A stretch of DNA of 64,000 nucleotides, taken from the NCBI GenBank assembly GCA_963692995.1, contig OY843611.1, positions 744,001 through 808,000 on the forward strand, read 5' to 3'. The translations under genes were made by a program, and so were the position numbers. Position 1 is the stretch's first letter, and every line of letters starts with the position of its first letter. Under the pieces are notes generated by a model. That model was not told where the DNA came from and did not search any database. It was given only the letters and a program-made list of their open reading frames with translations. Origin of the DNA: Bin87 sp963692995. GTDB taxonomy: Bacteria > Chloroflexota > Dehalococcoidia > Lucifugimonadales > UBA3495. This document shows positions 15,260-23,705 of the stretch, in pieces.

Positions 15260-17098
15260 GTTGACCACGGCAAATCCACCTTGGTCAAGGCCCTGACCGA
15301 CATTGATCCCGACCGCCTCCCCGAGGAGAAGGAACGGGAGATGACCGTTGACTTGGGTTTTGCCTGGATGACCCTTCCCAGCGGGCGGGAGGTCAGCATC
15401 GTTGATGTGCCGGGCCACGAGCGGTTCATCAAGAATATGCTGGCCGGCGTCGGCGCTATCGACCTGGCCATGCTCATCGTCGCCGCGGACGAGAGCGTGA
15501 TGCAGCAGACCCGCGAGCACCTGGCAATCCTGGACCTGCTGCGCATCCGCCGGGGGCTGGTGGTAGTCACCAAGACTGACCTGGTTGACGAGGAGCTGGT
15601 GGAACTGGTCAAGGCCGAGGTTGAGGACGCGCTGGAAGGCACGACCTTCGCGGGCTGCACGATGGTCGCGGTTTCCGCGTACACCGGCGCCGGGCTGGAC
15701 GAACTTAAGGCTGCTATCGATGGCATCCTTGACGACACTGAGACGCGCCGCGATTTGGGCCGTCCACGCCTGCCCGTTGATCGTTGTTTCACCGTCAGCG
15801 GGTTCGGCACAGTGGTGACGGGGACGCTGATCGACGGCTCCGTTGCGGTGGGTCAGCAGGTTGAGTTGTCTCCCTCCGGACGACAGGCCCGCATCCGGGG
15901 GTTGCAGAGCCATAAGTCACGCTTGAATGCCGCCACGCCGGGGGTGCGCCTGGCGCTGAACCTGTCGGGCATCTCGCGGGGCGACGTGCCACGAGGCGAG
16001 GTGCTGACCAATCCGGGCTGGCTGCAACCCACCCGCCGCTTTGACGCCAACCTGCGGATGGTGAAGGGCGCGCCCCACGCCTTGAAGCACAACGAGGGCA
16101 TAACTTTCCACCTGTTCACCAGCGAGACCACTGGACGAGTGCGCCTGCTGGACGCCGACCGCCTGCAACCGGGCAGCGAGGGCTGGGTGCAGGTGCTGCT
16201 GGATGAACCGCTGCCCATGGTGAAAGGGGACTTTTTCGTGCTGCGGTCATCGGAGGATACCCTCGGCGGCGGGCAGGTCGCCGACCCCAACCCGCGTCGC
16301 CGCCATCGCCGCTTTGCGCCGGAAGTGCTGGAACGACTCACTATGCTGGACGCCGGCGCCAGCGAGGACGTCATCCTGACCATCGCGGAGCAGATGGGAC
16401 CGTGCGACCTCCGTACGCTGTCGCAGCGTTCCAATCTGTCGGAAGAGGAAATCCTGGAAAGGCTCGGCGTCCTGGTCGGAGACGGTGCAGCGGTGGTGTT
16501 GGGCGAGATGGGCGCCCAGGCCGATGCCGTGGCCTACTCCCGTCGTGGCTGGGACATCGTGCAAAACCAGGCCCAGGTGGCGTTGCAGGCGTACCATAAC
16601 CAGTATCCGGTGCGTCGGGGCGCTCCTCCCCAGGAACTGCGCAGCCGCTTGGGGGTGTCGCAGCCGGTCTATCTGCGGGCGGCGGCCCGGCTGGAAGAGG
16701 AAGGGGTGATTGCCGACGACGGCGGGCTGGTGCGCACGCCCGACCACACAATTGCCCTGAATGACCGCCAGCAACGGGAAATCGCCGACTATCTGGCCGC
16801 GCTGGCGGCGGAACCCTGGTCGCCGCCCACCGACCGCCCGGTGGACCCGGAACTGCTGGCCCATTTGCAGGAACGGGGCGACGTGGTGAAGGTCAACGAA
16901 ACGGTCGTGTTCACCACGGCGGCCTACGAGGACATGGTGGGGCGCATCGTGGCGCACCTTCAAGAGAAAGGCAGCGTGACCGTGGCCGACGCTAGATCTA
17001 TTTTCGACACCAGCCGGAAATACGTGCTGCCCCTGCTGGAATACCTGGACCAGCAGCGCGTCACCCGGCGGGTTGGCGACGAACGGGTGCTGCGCTAG
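15233..17098 (+). CDS. selB: Selenocysteine-specific elongation factor SelB
   Basis: GTPase that delivers selenocysteinyl-tRNA to UGA codons marked by a SECIS hairpin. 621 residues. The G domain has GHVDHGKST (8-16), DVPGHERFIKNML and TKTDLVD; domains II-III follow (VDRCFTVSGFGTVVTGTL), then the C-terminal half with repeated winged helices that bind SECIS RNA. ATG 15233 begins the conserved MYVIGTAGHVDHGKST; upstream sequence in frame belongs to the toxin gene tail. No selA, selD or tRNA-Sec is visible in the window. nurA-like and cinA-like genes follow on the same strand. Confidence 0.95.
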   Translation: MYVIGTAGHVDHGKSTLVKALTDIDPDRLPEEKEREMTVDLGFAWMTLPSGREVSIVDVPGHERFIKNMLAGVGAIDLAMLIVAADESVMQQTREHLAILDLLRIRRGLVVVTKTDLVDEELVELVKAEVEDALEGTTFAGCTMVAVSAYTGAGLDELKAAIDGILDDTETRRDLGRPRLPVDRCFTVSGFGTVVTGTLIDGSVAVGQQVELSPSGRQARIRGLQSHKSRLNAATPGVRLALNLSGISRGDVPRGEVLTNPGWLQPTRRFDANLRMVKGAPHALKHNEGITFHLFTSETTGRVRLLDADRLQPGSEGWVQVLLDEPLPMVKGDFFVLRSSEDTLGGGQVADPNPRRRHRRFAPEVLERLTMLDAGASEDVILTIAEQMGPCDLRTLSQRSNLSEEEILERLGVLVGDGAAVVLGEMGAQADAVAYSRRGWDIVQNQAQVALQAYHNQYPVRRGAPPQELRSRLGVSQPVYLRAAARLEEEGVIADDGGLVRTPDHTIALNDRQQREIADYLAALAAEPWSPPTDRPVDPELLAHLQERGDVVKVNETVVFTTAAYEDMVGRIVAHLQEKGSVTVADARSIFDTSRKYVLPLLEYLDQQRVTRRVGDERVLR

Positions 17099-17128
17099 CG
17101 GACCTGAGCCGTCGGCCGCTGACTGCAA

Positions 17129-18355
17129 ATGGCCCTGGACTTCGGCCAAACCGCCCTTCAGTTGATGACCGCCATGGGAGACGTGGCGGCCACCACGCGC
17201 GCGCGACGGCAGCGTTTCGCCGACACGTTGGATCGCGCCCGTGCAATATCCCCAACCGAGGCTGCCGCGCGTACCGCAAGGGCCGGCCGTCGTCCCTTCA
17301 TCGCGGCGCGCACCGACGACGAGGGGCTTCTGGCCAGCATACCGCCGTCGGAGGCGCCGTCCGACTGGTCGGCCCTCTCCGTGGACGGCTCGCATATCGA
17401 CGTGGACCGGCACCTGCCCCTGCGCTGTTACCTGATTAACCTGGGCGGCTGCGCCCTCACCTACGGCGCGATCCCCGATTGCCAATTGTTCAGCGAGCCG
17501 ACGCTGGCGCTGGGCGACGCTGATCTCTACCTTCGCCCGGCCGACGGCTCGCTGGATGAGACGCCGATAGCGGGCCAACTGCTGGGCGCGTTGCGCACCG
17601 TGCGCGAGGTGGAGCGGCTGGCCGACATGGTGGACGCGCTGCCGCCCGATTTGCCGGTGTTGGCCCTGCTGGACGGCACCCTGGCCTTCTGGGACCTACA
17701 GCGGGGAAGCTATCCTCGGTACGTCAGCGATGCCCTGGTGAGCGAGCGGCTGCACACGGCGTTGGTCCGGTTGCGGGAGGCGTCCTACCGCGGCCGACCG
17801 GTGGTGGTGGCAGCCTACACCTCTCGTCCCCAAACCACCGAGGCGGCCGGCGCCGTGCGCGTCGGCCTGTGCGGCAGCGACGCCGCGGAGTGTACCCGGC
17901 GTTGCAGCGCGCGCCGCTCCGACCTGGCACAGTGCGACGGCGCGGCGGGTTTCAACGACCGGGAACTGTTCGACGCTTTGCTGGAACCCGGCCATCGCTC
18001 GCCTTTGTATCAGTCGGGGCGCGTGGAATCCCGGTTTGCCATGGGTTTGACGGTAGGCACGGAGTGGAGCTATTTCTTCTACTTGAACAGTGGCACGGAG
18101 ATTGCCCGGGTGGAGGTGCCGGATTGGGTGGCGGACAACCGGGAGCTGCTGGCCCGCGGTCACGCCATGCTGGTCCGACAGTGCGAGTTGGGGCTAGGCT
18201 ATCCCGTGGTAATCTCCGAAGCCCACGAGCAGGCGGTGGTCAACGGCCACGATCGGGCGGAGTTTCGCCGGCTGGCTATAATGCTGATGGAGCGGCAGGG
18301 CTTGCCGACGCCGGAATCGGCCAAGACTATATCCAAGCGGCTGCCCTGGGTCTGA
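17129..18355 (+). CDS. NurA-domain nuclease
   Basis: 408 residues with the two acidic signatures of the NurA 5'-3' nuclease domain: ALSVDGSHIDVDRHLP in the first third and LALLDGTLAFWDL in the middle, plus a C-terminal GYPVVISEAHEQAVV. NurA proteins resect DNA ends, in archaea with HerA ATPase; bacterial homologues are less understood. No HerA gene is seen. It starts 30 bp after selB without an obvious ribosome-binding site. A Cys-rich insertion at about 249-272 (CGSDAAECTRRCSARRSDLA) is unusual and could bind metal. Confidence 0.82.
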   Translation: MALDFGQTALQLMTAMGDVAATTRARRQRFADTLDRARAISPTEAAARTARAGRRPFIAARTDDEGLLASIPPSEAPSDWSALSVDGSHIDVDRHLPLRCYLINLGGCALTYGAIPDCQLFSEPTLALGDADLYLRPADGSLDETPIAGQLLGALRTVREVERLADMVDALPPDLPVLALLDGTLAFWDLQRGSYPRYVSDALVSERLHTALVRLREASYRGRPVVVAAYTSRPQTTEAAGAVRVGLCGSDAAECTRRCSARRSDLAQCDGAAGFNDRELFDALLEPGHRSPLYQSGRVESRFAMGLTVGTEWSYFFYLNSGTEIARVEVPDWVADNRELLARGHAMLVRQCELGLGYPVVISEAHEQAVVNGHDRAEFRRLAIMLMERQGLPTPESAKTISKRLPWV

Positions 18356-18395
18356 GCCGTTTTCACTCAATTAAAACAGAGAGGTACTTACACAC

Positions 18396-18881
18396 ATGGG
18401 CGAACTTAACGATCTGGCCGCGTCGGTGGCGGCTTTGCTGAAAGAGCGCGGCGATACCCTTGCGGTATCGGAATCCTCATGCGGAGGTTTGATCTCCGCC
18501 GCGCTGGTTTCCATACCGGGCGCGTCGGACTACTACGTGGGCGGTTCGGTGGTCTATACGCGGACGGCGCAGGCCGGGCTTTTGCAGGTGCCCGACTCGG
18601 CGATGGAGGGACGCCGGGCCAGCACGGAATACTACGCCCTGCTCAACGCCCGCACCTCGCGGGAACGGCTGGGCACGACCTGGGCGCTGGCCGAAACGGG
18701 CGCCAGCGGACCCACGGGCAACCGCTACGGCGACAACTACGGCCACGCCTGCTTCGGCGTCGCCGGGCCGGTGGAACGCTCACAGACGCTGGAAACGGGC
18801 AGCCCCGACCGCGAGGCTAATATGTGGGTCTTCGCGCAAACGGCGCTGGCCCTGCTGGAGGAGGCGCTGAAAGCCGCGTAG
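18396..18881 (+). CDS. CinA-family amidase (nicotinamide-nucleotide amidohydrolase type)
   Basis: 161 residues, the stand-alone CinA C-terminal domain (PncC type), which deamidates NMN to NaMN and so recycles pyridine nucleotide. Markers are TLAVSESSCGGLISAAL, the loop VGGSVVYT and ETGASGPTGNRYG. AGAGAGG lies about 11 nt before the ATG. It follows the NurA gene by 40 bp and is convergent with the metallopeptidase gene. Confidence 0.87.
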   Translation: MGELNDLAASVAALLKERGDTLAVSESSCGGLISAALVSIPGASDYYVGGSVVYTRTAQAGLLQVPDSAMEGRRASTEYYALLNARTSRERLGTTWALAETGASGPTGNRYGDNYGHACFGVAGPVERSQTLETGSPDREANMWVFAQTALALLEEALKAA

Positions 18882-18900
18882 CCGCCGGGGATTGACGCGC

Positions 18901-20187
18901 TCAGCGCAAGGGACTTGACAACAGGTTGGACAAATCGTCCGGGTTTTCAATCTCGGCGGCGGCGCGCAGAAAATGCTCCAGCGTGGGGCTGCGGCGGCGC
19001 AGTTCCGCTACTTGCTGGCCGATGATGTTGACGCCGGCGGCGCCGGTGGTGGCATAGGCGCCGTGGAAGGCGAAATAGGCCTGGTTCAGACGGCGGATCG
19101 GGTAGCCGTTTTTCACGAACTCGCGCCGTCGTTCCTCCAGGTACGCCTCGGCTCCGGCGACGTCGCCGGCCGCCAGCAGCTCATCAACCAGCTCCCGGGT
19201 CACCCGCATCTCTGCCTGGAAATCGAAGGGCAATGGATCGATGGCAGTTTGGCGCTTCTGCTCCGTAGGCTGGTGACCCGGATGGAGCGCTGGCGGCCGA
19301 GTGGCGCCTTCCAAACGACGGCGGGCCAGTTCTCCAATTTCACGCCCGGCGATGTTGGCGACCGTTTCGTTGATGGCGGTGATGTCGCCTCCCGCAAAGT
19401 AACGCCGGCCCAGGGGTCGGAACCACAGCCACTGATGCACCCATTCGTGAGCGATGACCTCCAGGGCGAAGTCCAGGCCGGCGTCGGGCAGGGTGATTGA
19501 CGGATAGAAAGCGATGCCTCCGGTGTTCACCACCAGAGCGGATAACCCGGTTGCGGACTCGACGCTGTTTTCGATCTGCTGTCGCTGATCGTTGGTCAGC
19601 CCCGTCCGCAATATCACGTCGTCCCGGCGAGCGATACGGTCTCGCGGGGACGTAACCAGTACCGTCGGGGAGCCGGTCAGCGCGGTATCCACCGGCGGAA
19701 ACACGCCGGCCCAAGCCTGGAATCCCAACGACACCAGGGTATCGGCAACGGCGTTCTCGATAGTTTCTTCAACCGGTAGCCGCAGGCGGGATTGCCGCTC
19801 CCGCAACCCGGCTTGTTCCGCCCGCAATGCCGCCGCAGCGCCGGTTTTCCGGGCCGTTGGAGATGCCGGCGCCGCCAGCCGGATTATTTCCCGGTCGATC
19901 TCACGCCGGCGCGCGCCGAGGACGAAGAACTCGTCCACGTCCGCCAACCGCTGCTCACGGCTCGTGGCTGAGATCAAGTTCTTTGGGCCGCTCCGGATCC
20001 GGTGCAGCCACTTGTCGGGCAGGTTGCCCAGTTCCCAGGCCACCGCACTGAAACGATACGGCGCCGAGGCCAGCCCGATGGCATCGGGCCGGTAGTCATC
20101 AATATATAAAAGCAGGCTGGCGATGCCGGCCAAAACCAGCAAGCGCCACCGTATTTTCGGCTGGATTTGGCGTAGAGTTTCAAGCAT
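18901..20187 (-). CDS. Membrane-anchored putative zinc metallopeptidase
   Basis: 428 residues. One N-terminal membrane helix (about 14-29, RLLVLAGIASLLLYI) suggests an anchored protein facing outward. The active-site motif is H247-E248-W-V-H251 within VIAHEWVHQWLW, with E274 (INETVANIAGRE) or E283 as third ligand, a gluzincin-like arrangement. The segment before it is mostly charged helix. I do not recognise the precise family; an envelope peptidase is the best reading. It is convergent with the CinA gene and has no partner on its strand. Confidence 0.65.
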   Translation of the reverse strand: MLETLRQIQPKIRWRLLVLAGIASLLLYIDDYRPDAIGLASAPYRFSAVAWELGNLPDKWLHRIRSGPKNLISATSREQRLADVDEFFVLGARRREIDREIIRLAAPASPTARKTGAAAALRAEQAGLRERQSRLRLPVEETIENAVADTLVSLGFQAWAGVFPPVDTALTGSPTVLVTSPRDRIARRDDVILRTGLTNDQRQQIENSVESATGLSALVVNTGGIAFYPSITLPDAGLDFALEVIAHEWVHQWLWFRPLGRRYFAGGDITAINETVANIAGREIGELARRRLEGATRPPALHPGHQPTEQKRQTAIDPLPFDFQAEMRVTRELVDELLAAGDVAGAEAYLEERRREFVKNGYPIRRLNQAYFAFHGAYATTGAAGVNIIGQQVAELRRRSPTLEHFLRAAAEIENPDDLSNLLSSPLR

Positions 20188-20350
20188 CGTGGTGGCGGTT
20201 GACTGGCAAAGCGTGGGGGCTGGGCGGATCCACGGGATGCGGATCTATGGGATATGGATTGAATCGCCCGCGCCAGTCCCCCGAAAGGGGCGATCCGTTA
20301 GCCGAAATCAGCCGGCTCATGGCGGTGATCCAACGCAGCGCAACTCCTGA

Positions 20351-20374
20351 ACGCCGGCGAAAGCCGGAGTGACG
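20351..20374. repeat. Degenerate single REP-like palindrome
   Basis: ACGCCGGCGAAAGCCGGAGT followed by GACG is an eroded copy of the palindrome family, with stem CCGGC/GCCGG. It lies in the 313-bp gap between the metallopeptidase gene and the hydratase pair; the rest of that gap holds only the promoter and tandem repeat listed next. Confidence 0.7.
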
Positions 20375-20385
20375 ATTACCCTTCC

Positions 20386-20414
20386 TTGACACTCGCCCCG
20401 GCCCGTACCATAAT
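20386..20414 (+). promoter_or_regulatory. Near-consensus sigma70-type promoter for the hydratase pair
   Basis: TTGACA at 20386-20391 and CATAAT at 20409-20414 with a 17-bp spacer. Transcription would begin near 20421, directly before a perfect 15-bp tandem repeat. It is the best promoter match noticed in the window. Confidence 0.65.
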
Positions 20415-20430
20415 TTCGTCGCGCTCGTTT

Positions 20431-20460
20431 CCTGTTTGCCTAGGTCCTGTTTGCCTAGGT
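20431..20460 (+). repeat. Perfect 15-bp tandem repeat in the hydratase leader
   Basis: CCTGTTTGCCTAGGT occurs twice head to tail (20431-20445 and 20446-20460), about 17 bp past the -10 box. Each unit contains the palindrome CCTAGG. The placement fits a two-site operator, though a simple duplication is possible. Confidence 0.6.
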
Positions 20461-20500
20461 AGGGAGTGTTTGATTTCAGTATAGCGGCGGCAGGAGGTTT

Positions 20501-20950
20501 GTGTTGTCCACCAATTCGTTCACCCTTACCGATGAGATGCGCGAGCAGTCCATCGGCGTCGAAAGCCCGCCGACTACCCTTGAGGTGGAGAAGGGCCACA
20601 TCGCCCGCTTTGCCGAAGCCATCGGTGATGATAACCCGGCGTACACCGAAGGCACTCTTGAAACCGGCGGTATCGTCGCCCCGCCAACTTTCCTGCGGGC
20701 CATGCGCGCAGTGCGCCCGGAGGTGCCGTTCCATATCCCGTTCACGCGCCTGCTCGACGGTGGCAGCGACTGGGAATATTTCGACCATGTCCGGCCCGGC
20801 GACACCATCACCGCCGTGGGCCGCGTGGAGGACATCCGCGAGCGCGCCGGCAGCATTGGCCAGATGCTGATTACCACCATCAAGATCACCTATCGCAACC
20901 AGATCGGCGCCATCGTAGCCACCCAAACCAGCACGTCGATCCGACACTGA
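20501..20950 (+). CDS. MaoC-like hydratase, N-terminal (non-catalytic) type subunit
   Basis: About 149 residues with the FAS1-like/MaoC N-terminal hot-dog signature: VEKGHIARFAEAIGDDNPAY and VAPPTFLRAM. The catalytic His of the R-hydratase motif is replaced (DDNPAYTEG), as in HadA- or HadC-type partner subunits. AGGAGG at 20492-20497 serves either GTG 20501 or TTG 20504; the latter has better spacing. The catalytic partner starts 34 bp after the stop. Together they would hydrate or dehydrate enoyl/3-hydroxyacyl thioesters. Confidence 0.82.
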   Translation: MLSTNSFTLTDEMREQSIGVESPPTTLEVEKGHIARFAEAIGDDNPAYTEGTLETGGIVAPPTFLRAMRAVRPEVPFHIPFTRLLDGGSDWEYFDHVRPGDTITAVGRVEDIRERAGSIGQMLITTIKITYRNQIGAIVATQTSTSIRH

Positions 20951-20984
20951 CGGTGGGGATACCAACGCGAACATGAGGAACATC

Positions 20985-21416
20985 ATGGGTCAACAAATCT
21001 ACTTTGAGGATGTCAGCGAAGGCATGGAACTGCCGGCCGAGGTGCGGGAACCCAGCACCCGGCAGCTGGTGCAGTATGCCGGAGCCTCCGGTGACTTCTA
21101 CGAAATTCACTACGATAAGGATTATGCCGAAGGCATCGGCCTACCCGGGATCATCATCCACGGCGCGTTGAAGAACGCGATGCTGGGTACTTATGTGACC
21201 AACTGGGCTGGCCCGGGCGGAACCCTGCGCCGGCTAACCTGTCAGTATCGTGGCATGGACTTTCCCAGGGAACCCATTACCGCAAAAGGCCATGTTACGC
21301 GGGTGTACCAGGAAGGCAGCCTGAACCTGGTGGACTGCACCATCTGGCTGGAGAACCCGCAGGGTCAGCAGACCACACCCGGCACGGCCACGGTGGCGAT
21401 GCCCAGCCGCGCCTGA
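20985..21416 (+). CDS. MaoC-like hydratase, catalytic-type subunit
   Basis: 143 residues with an R-hydratase-like site YAGASGDFYEIHYDKDYA and the downstream GIIIHGALKNAM. ATG 20985 is preferred over 20973 because GAGG lies inside the sequence between them, at proper distance for 20985. It pairs with the preceding N-terminal-type subunit, like HadB with HadA, and is followed after a repeat by two SDR dehydrogenases. A beta-oxidation-like or polyketide-like role on CoA thioesters is inferred. Confidence 0.85.
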   Translation: MGQQIYFEDVSEGMELPAEVREPSTRQLVQYAGASGDFYEIHYDKDYAEGIGLPGIIIHGALKNAMLGTYVTNWAGPGGTLRRLTCQYRGMDFPREPITAKGHVTRVYQEGSLNLVDCTIWLENPQGQQTTPGTATVAMPSRA

Positions 21417-21439
21417 TATTTCAGACGGTCGCTCCGGCG

Positions 21440-21637
21440 CCCCGCACTGTCATTCCGGCTCGCACACTGTTATTTCGGCCTTGAGCCGGAATCCGGAGCC
21501 CTGCGTAATGAAGACGTTCTGGATTCCCGCTTTCGCGGGAATGACGAGAGCAGTCGGGAATGACGGGAACGGTCGGGAGCGATGTGAGCAATCGGGAGCG
21601 ACGGGAACGGTCGGGAGCGATGTGAGCAATCGGGAAC
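21440..21637. repeat. REP-doublet with a 38-bp tandem duplication
   Basis: An eroded left arm (TTTCGGCCTTGAGCCGGAAT around 21474) and the perfect palindrome ATTCCCGCTTTCGCGGGAAT at 21523-21545 enclose about 30 bp. To the right, a 38-bp unit beginning GACGGGAACGGTCGGGAGCG is present twice, at 21562 and 21600. It lies between the hydratase pair and the first SDR gene. Confidence 0.8.
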
Positions 21638-21677
21638 GGCGGATACCGGACAAACCAAGTAAAAGGATTGATTAACT

Positions 21678-22607
21678 ATGCCCAACAATCTGGAAGGAAA
21701 GGTAGCCATCGTTACCGGCTCGGGGCGTGGCGTGGGTCGCGGCGTCGCCATGCTGATGGCCAAGGAAGGGGCCAAGGTTGTGGTGGTTGACCCCGGGGTC
21801 AATGTGGACGGCACGGGCTTTGACCAGTCCATAGCCGAGCTGGTGGTCGGCGAGATCCGCGACGCCGGCGGCACCGCCGTGGCCTGCGCCGAATCCGTTG
21901 CCACCATGGACGGCGGCGAGCGCATCGTGCAAACGGCCATCGACAACTTTGGCCGACTGGACATCGTGGTGTGCTGCGCCGGCATCCTGCGGGACCGCAT
22001 GGTGTTCAACATGACCGAGCAGGAGTGGGATGATGTGATCGCAGTCCACCTGAAGGGCACCTTCACCGTGGTGAAACACGCTTGCATCCTGTTTCGGCAG
22101 CAGCGATCCGGTCGGGTGATCACGTTCAGCAGCCAGTCCGGTTTGGTGGGCAACAGCGGCCAGGCTAACTACGGCGCGGCCAAGAGCGGCATCGCCGGCT
22201 TCACCAAGGTAGTCGCCAAGGATATGGGCCGCTACGGCGTGACGGCCAACTCCATCGCGCCGCGGGCCACCACGCGGATGATCGGCGCGATTCCCGAGTC
22301 CGCCGCCGAGATCCGCGCCCGGGGCGGTGTGGCATCGCTGTCCGGCGATGGGGGTGGCGAGGTGCAAGATCTGGATCCCGAAGGCATCGCCCCCTTCGTC
22401 TGCTACCTGGCTACCGACCACGCTGCCAACATCAACGGGCAGACTTTCCTGGTGTACGGCAACACCGTATCCCTCATGTCCCAGCCCCGTCCCGAGAAGG
22501 CCATTTGGACCGAGGAAGGCCACTGGGACCTGGATGACCTGTCCAACCAGGCCCGCGGTTACCTGACCGCGGGTATCGTCAACCCGGCGCCGCCCCAGCA
22601 GCGATGA
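21678..22607 (+). CDS. Long SDR-family dehydrogenase
   Basis: 309 residues. Cofactor motif TGSGRGVGRG near the N-terminus, NAG-equivalent CCAGILRD, and catalytic S152, Y165 and K169 (NYGAAKSG). An insertion after the second strand (DPGVNVDGTGFDQS) makes it about 50 residues longer than classical SDRs and resembles the 3-hydroxyacyl-CoA dehydrogenase domain of type 2 multifunctional enzymes. It probably oxidises a hydroxyacyl-CoA or similar alcohol with NAD(P). Very similar to the next gene, implying tandem duplication. Confidence 0.9.
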   Translation: MPNNLEGKVAIVTGSGRGVGRGVAMLMAKEGAKVVVVDPGVNVDGTGFDQSIAELVVGEIRDAGGTAVACAESVATMDGGERIVQTAIDNFGRLDIVVCCAGILRDRMVFNMTEQEWDDVIAVHLKGTFTVVKHACILFRQQRSGRVITFSSQSGLVGNSGQANYGAAKSGIAGFTKVVAKDMGRYGVTANSIAPRATTRMIGAIPESAAEIRARGGVASLSGDGGGEVQDLDPEGIAPFVCYLATDHAANINGQTFLVYGNTVSLMSQPRPEKAIWTEEGHWDLDDLSNQARGYLTAGIVNPAPPQQR

Positions 22608-22621
22608 CCCCATACCTCCCG

Positions 22622-22683
22622 TCATTCCCGCTCATGGCGAGCTTGTCGAACCACCCGTCGTTCCCGCGAAAGCGGGAATAACG
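22622..22683. repeat. REP-like repeat between the two SDR genes
   Basis: A left-arm copy GTCATTCCCG at 22621-22630 followed by CTCATGGCGAGCTTGTCGAA, then the palindrome GTCGTTCCCGCGAAAGCGGG at 22657-22683. The CATGGCGAGCTTGTCGAACC stretch resembles another widespread intergenic repeat, so the unit may be mosaic. Confidence 0.75.
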
Positions 22684-22714
22684 ATGATCACACGAAATAT
22701 ACGAGGATAGAAAA

Positions 22715-23626
22715 ATGCCTCTACTGCAAGACAAAGTAGCGATCGTAACCGGCGGCGGGCGCGGCATCGGGCGTGGCGTATCCAAGCTGATGGCCCAGGA
22801 AGGCGCCAAAGTCGTGGTTTGCGACCTGGGCGTCAATGTGGACGGCACCGGAACGGACGTGTCGGTGGCCCAGCAGGTGGCGAACGAGATCGGCGAGGCT
22901 GGCGGCGCCGCCGTTGCCTGCACCGAATCGGTAGCGACCATGGACGGCGGCGAGAAGATAGTCCAGACTGCCATTGATAACTTCGGCCAGCTGGATATCG
23001 TGGTCACCGTGGCGGGCATCCTGCGCGACCGCATGGTCTTCAACATGAGCGAAGAGGAATGGGACGACGTAATTGCCGTTCACCTGAAGGGCACCTTCAC
23101 TGTGGTCAAGCACGCCAGCATCCTGTTTCGGCAGCAGCGTTCGGGCCGCATCATTACCTTCAGCAGCACTTCGGGGCTCTATGGCAACAGCGGGCAGGCC
23201 AACTACGGCGCGGCCAAGGACGGCATTGCCGGCTTCACGCGCGTCTGCGCCCGCGATCTGGGTCGCTACGGTGTGACGGCCAACGCCATATCGCCATCGG
23301 CCAGCACGCGGATGACCACCAGCGTGCCCGACGAGGCCCGCGCTTTGCGCTCGGCTCGGGGCATTGCCGCCGGTGGCGGGCTGCGTGGAGAGCCTGAGGA
23401 CGTGGCCCCCATGGTGACCTGGCTGGCCTCTGCTGAAGCAGCGCACGTCAACGGCCACGTATTTCACGTGACCGGCGGACTGGTAACGCTGCTGAACGAA
23501 CCCGAGCCGGTGAAAACCATTCGCAAGGACACGCGCTGGAGCGTTGACGAGCTGGCCGCCGTATTTCCGGCCACCATCGGCCTCGAGCTGTACAATCCGG
23601 CGCCGGCGCCGCCGCCGACTGCTTAG
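22715..23626 (+). CDS. Long SDR-family dehydrogenase, paralogue
   Basis: 303 residues with TGGGRGIGRG, VAGILRDRMVFNM and catalytic Y164/K168 (NYGAAKDG). The NVDGTGTDVS insertion is shared with the preceding SDR, and long stretches are identical (for example DRMVFNM and DDVIAVHLKGTF), so the pair arose by duplication. The C-terminal 60 residues differ, suggesting distinct substrates. A GAGG site lies about 8 nt before ATG. Confidence 0.9.
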   Translation: MPLLQDKVAIVTGGGRGIGRGVSKLMAQEGAKVVVCDLGVNVDGTGTDVSVAQQVANEIGEAGGAAVACTESVATMDGGEKIVQTAIDNFGQLDIVVTVAGILRDRMVFNMSEEEWDDVIAVHLKGTFTVVKHASILFRQQRSGRIITFSSTSGLYGNSGQANYGAAKDGIAGFTRVCARDLGRYGVTANAISPSASTRMTTSVPDEARALRSARGIAAGGGLRGEPEDVAPMVTWLASAEAAHVNGHVFHVTGGLVTLLNEPEPVKTIRKDTRWSVDELAAVFPATIGLELYNPAPAPPPTA

Positions 23627-23639
23627 CCTGCCTTTCTGC

Positions 23640-23645
23640 TATAAT
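23640..23645 (+). promoter_or_regulatory. -10 box upstream of the ABC permease genes
   Basis: A perfect TATAAT lies 61 bp before the TTG start of the first permease gene, just past the SDR stop. No good -35 box is seen at 16-18 bp. Confidence 0.4.
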
Positions 23646-23705
23646 CCGGCACGCTGGCCTTTTGGCGGCTATTGAACTGGGATCTCACAAGCGGAGGGTT
23701 TCGGC

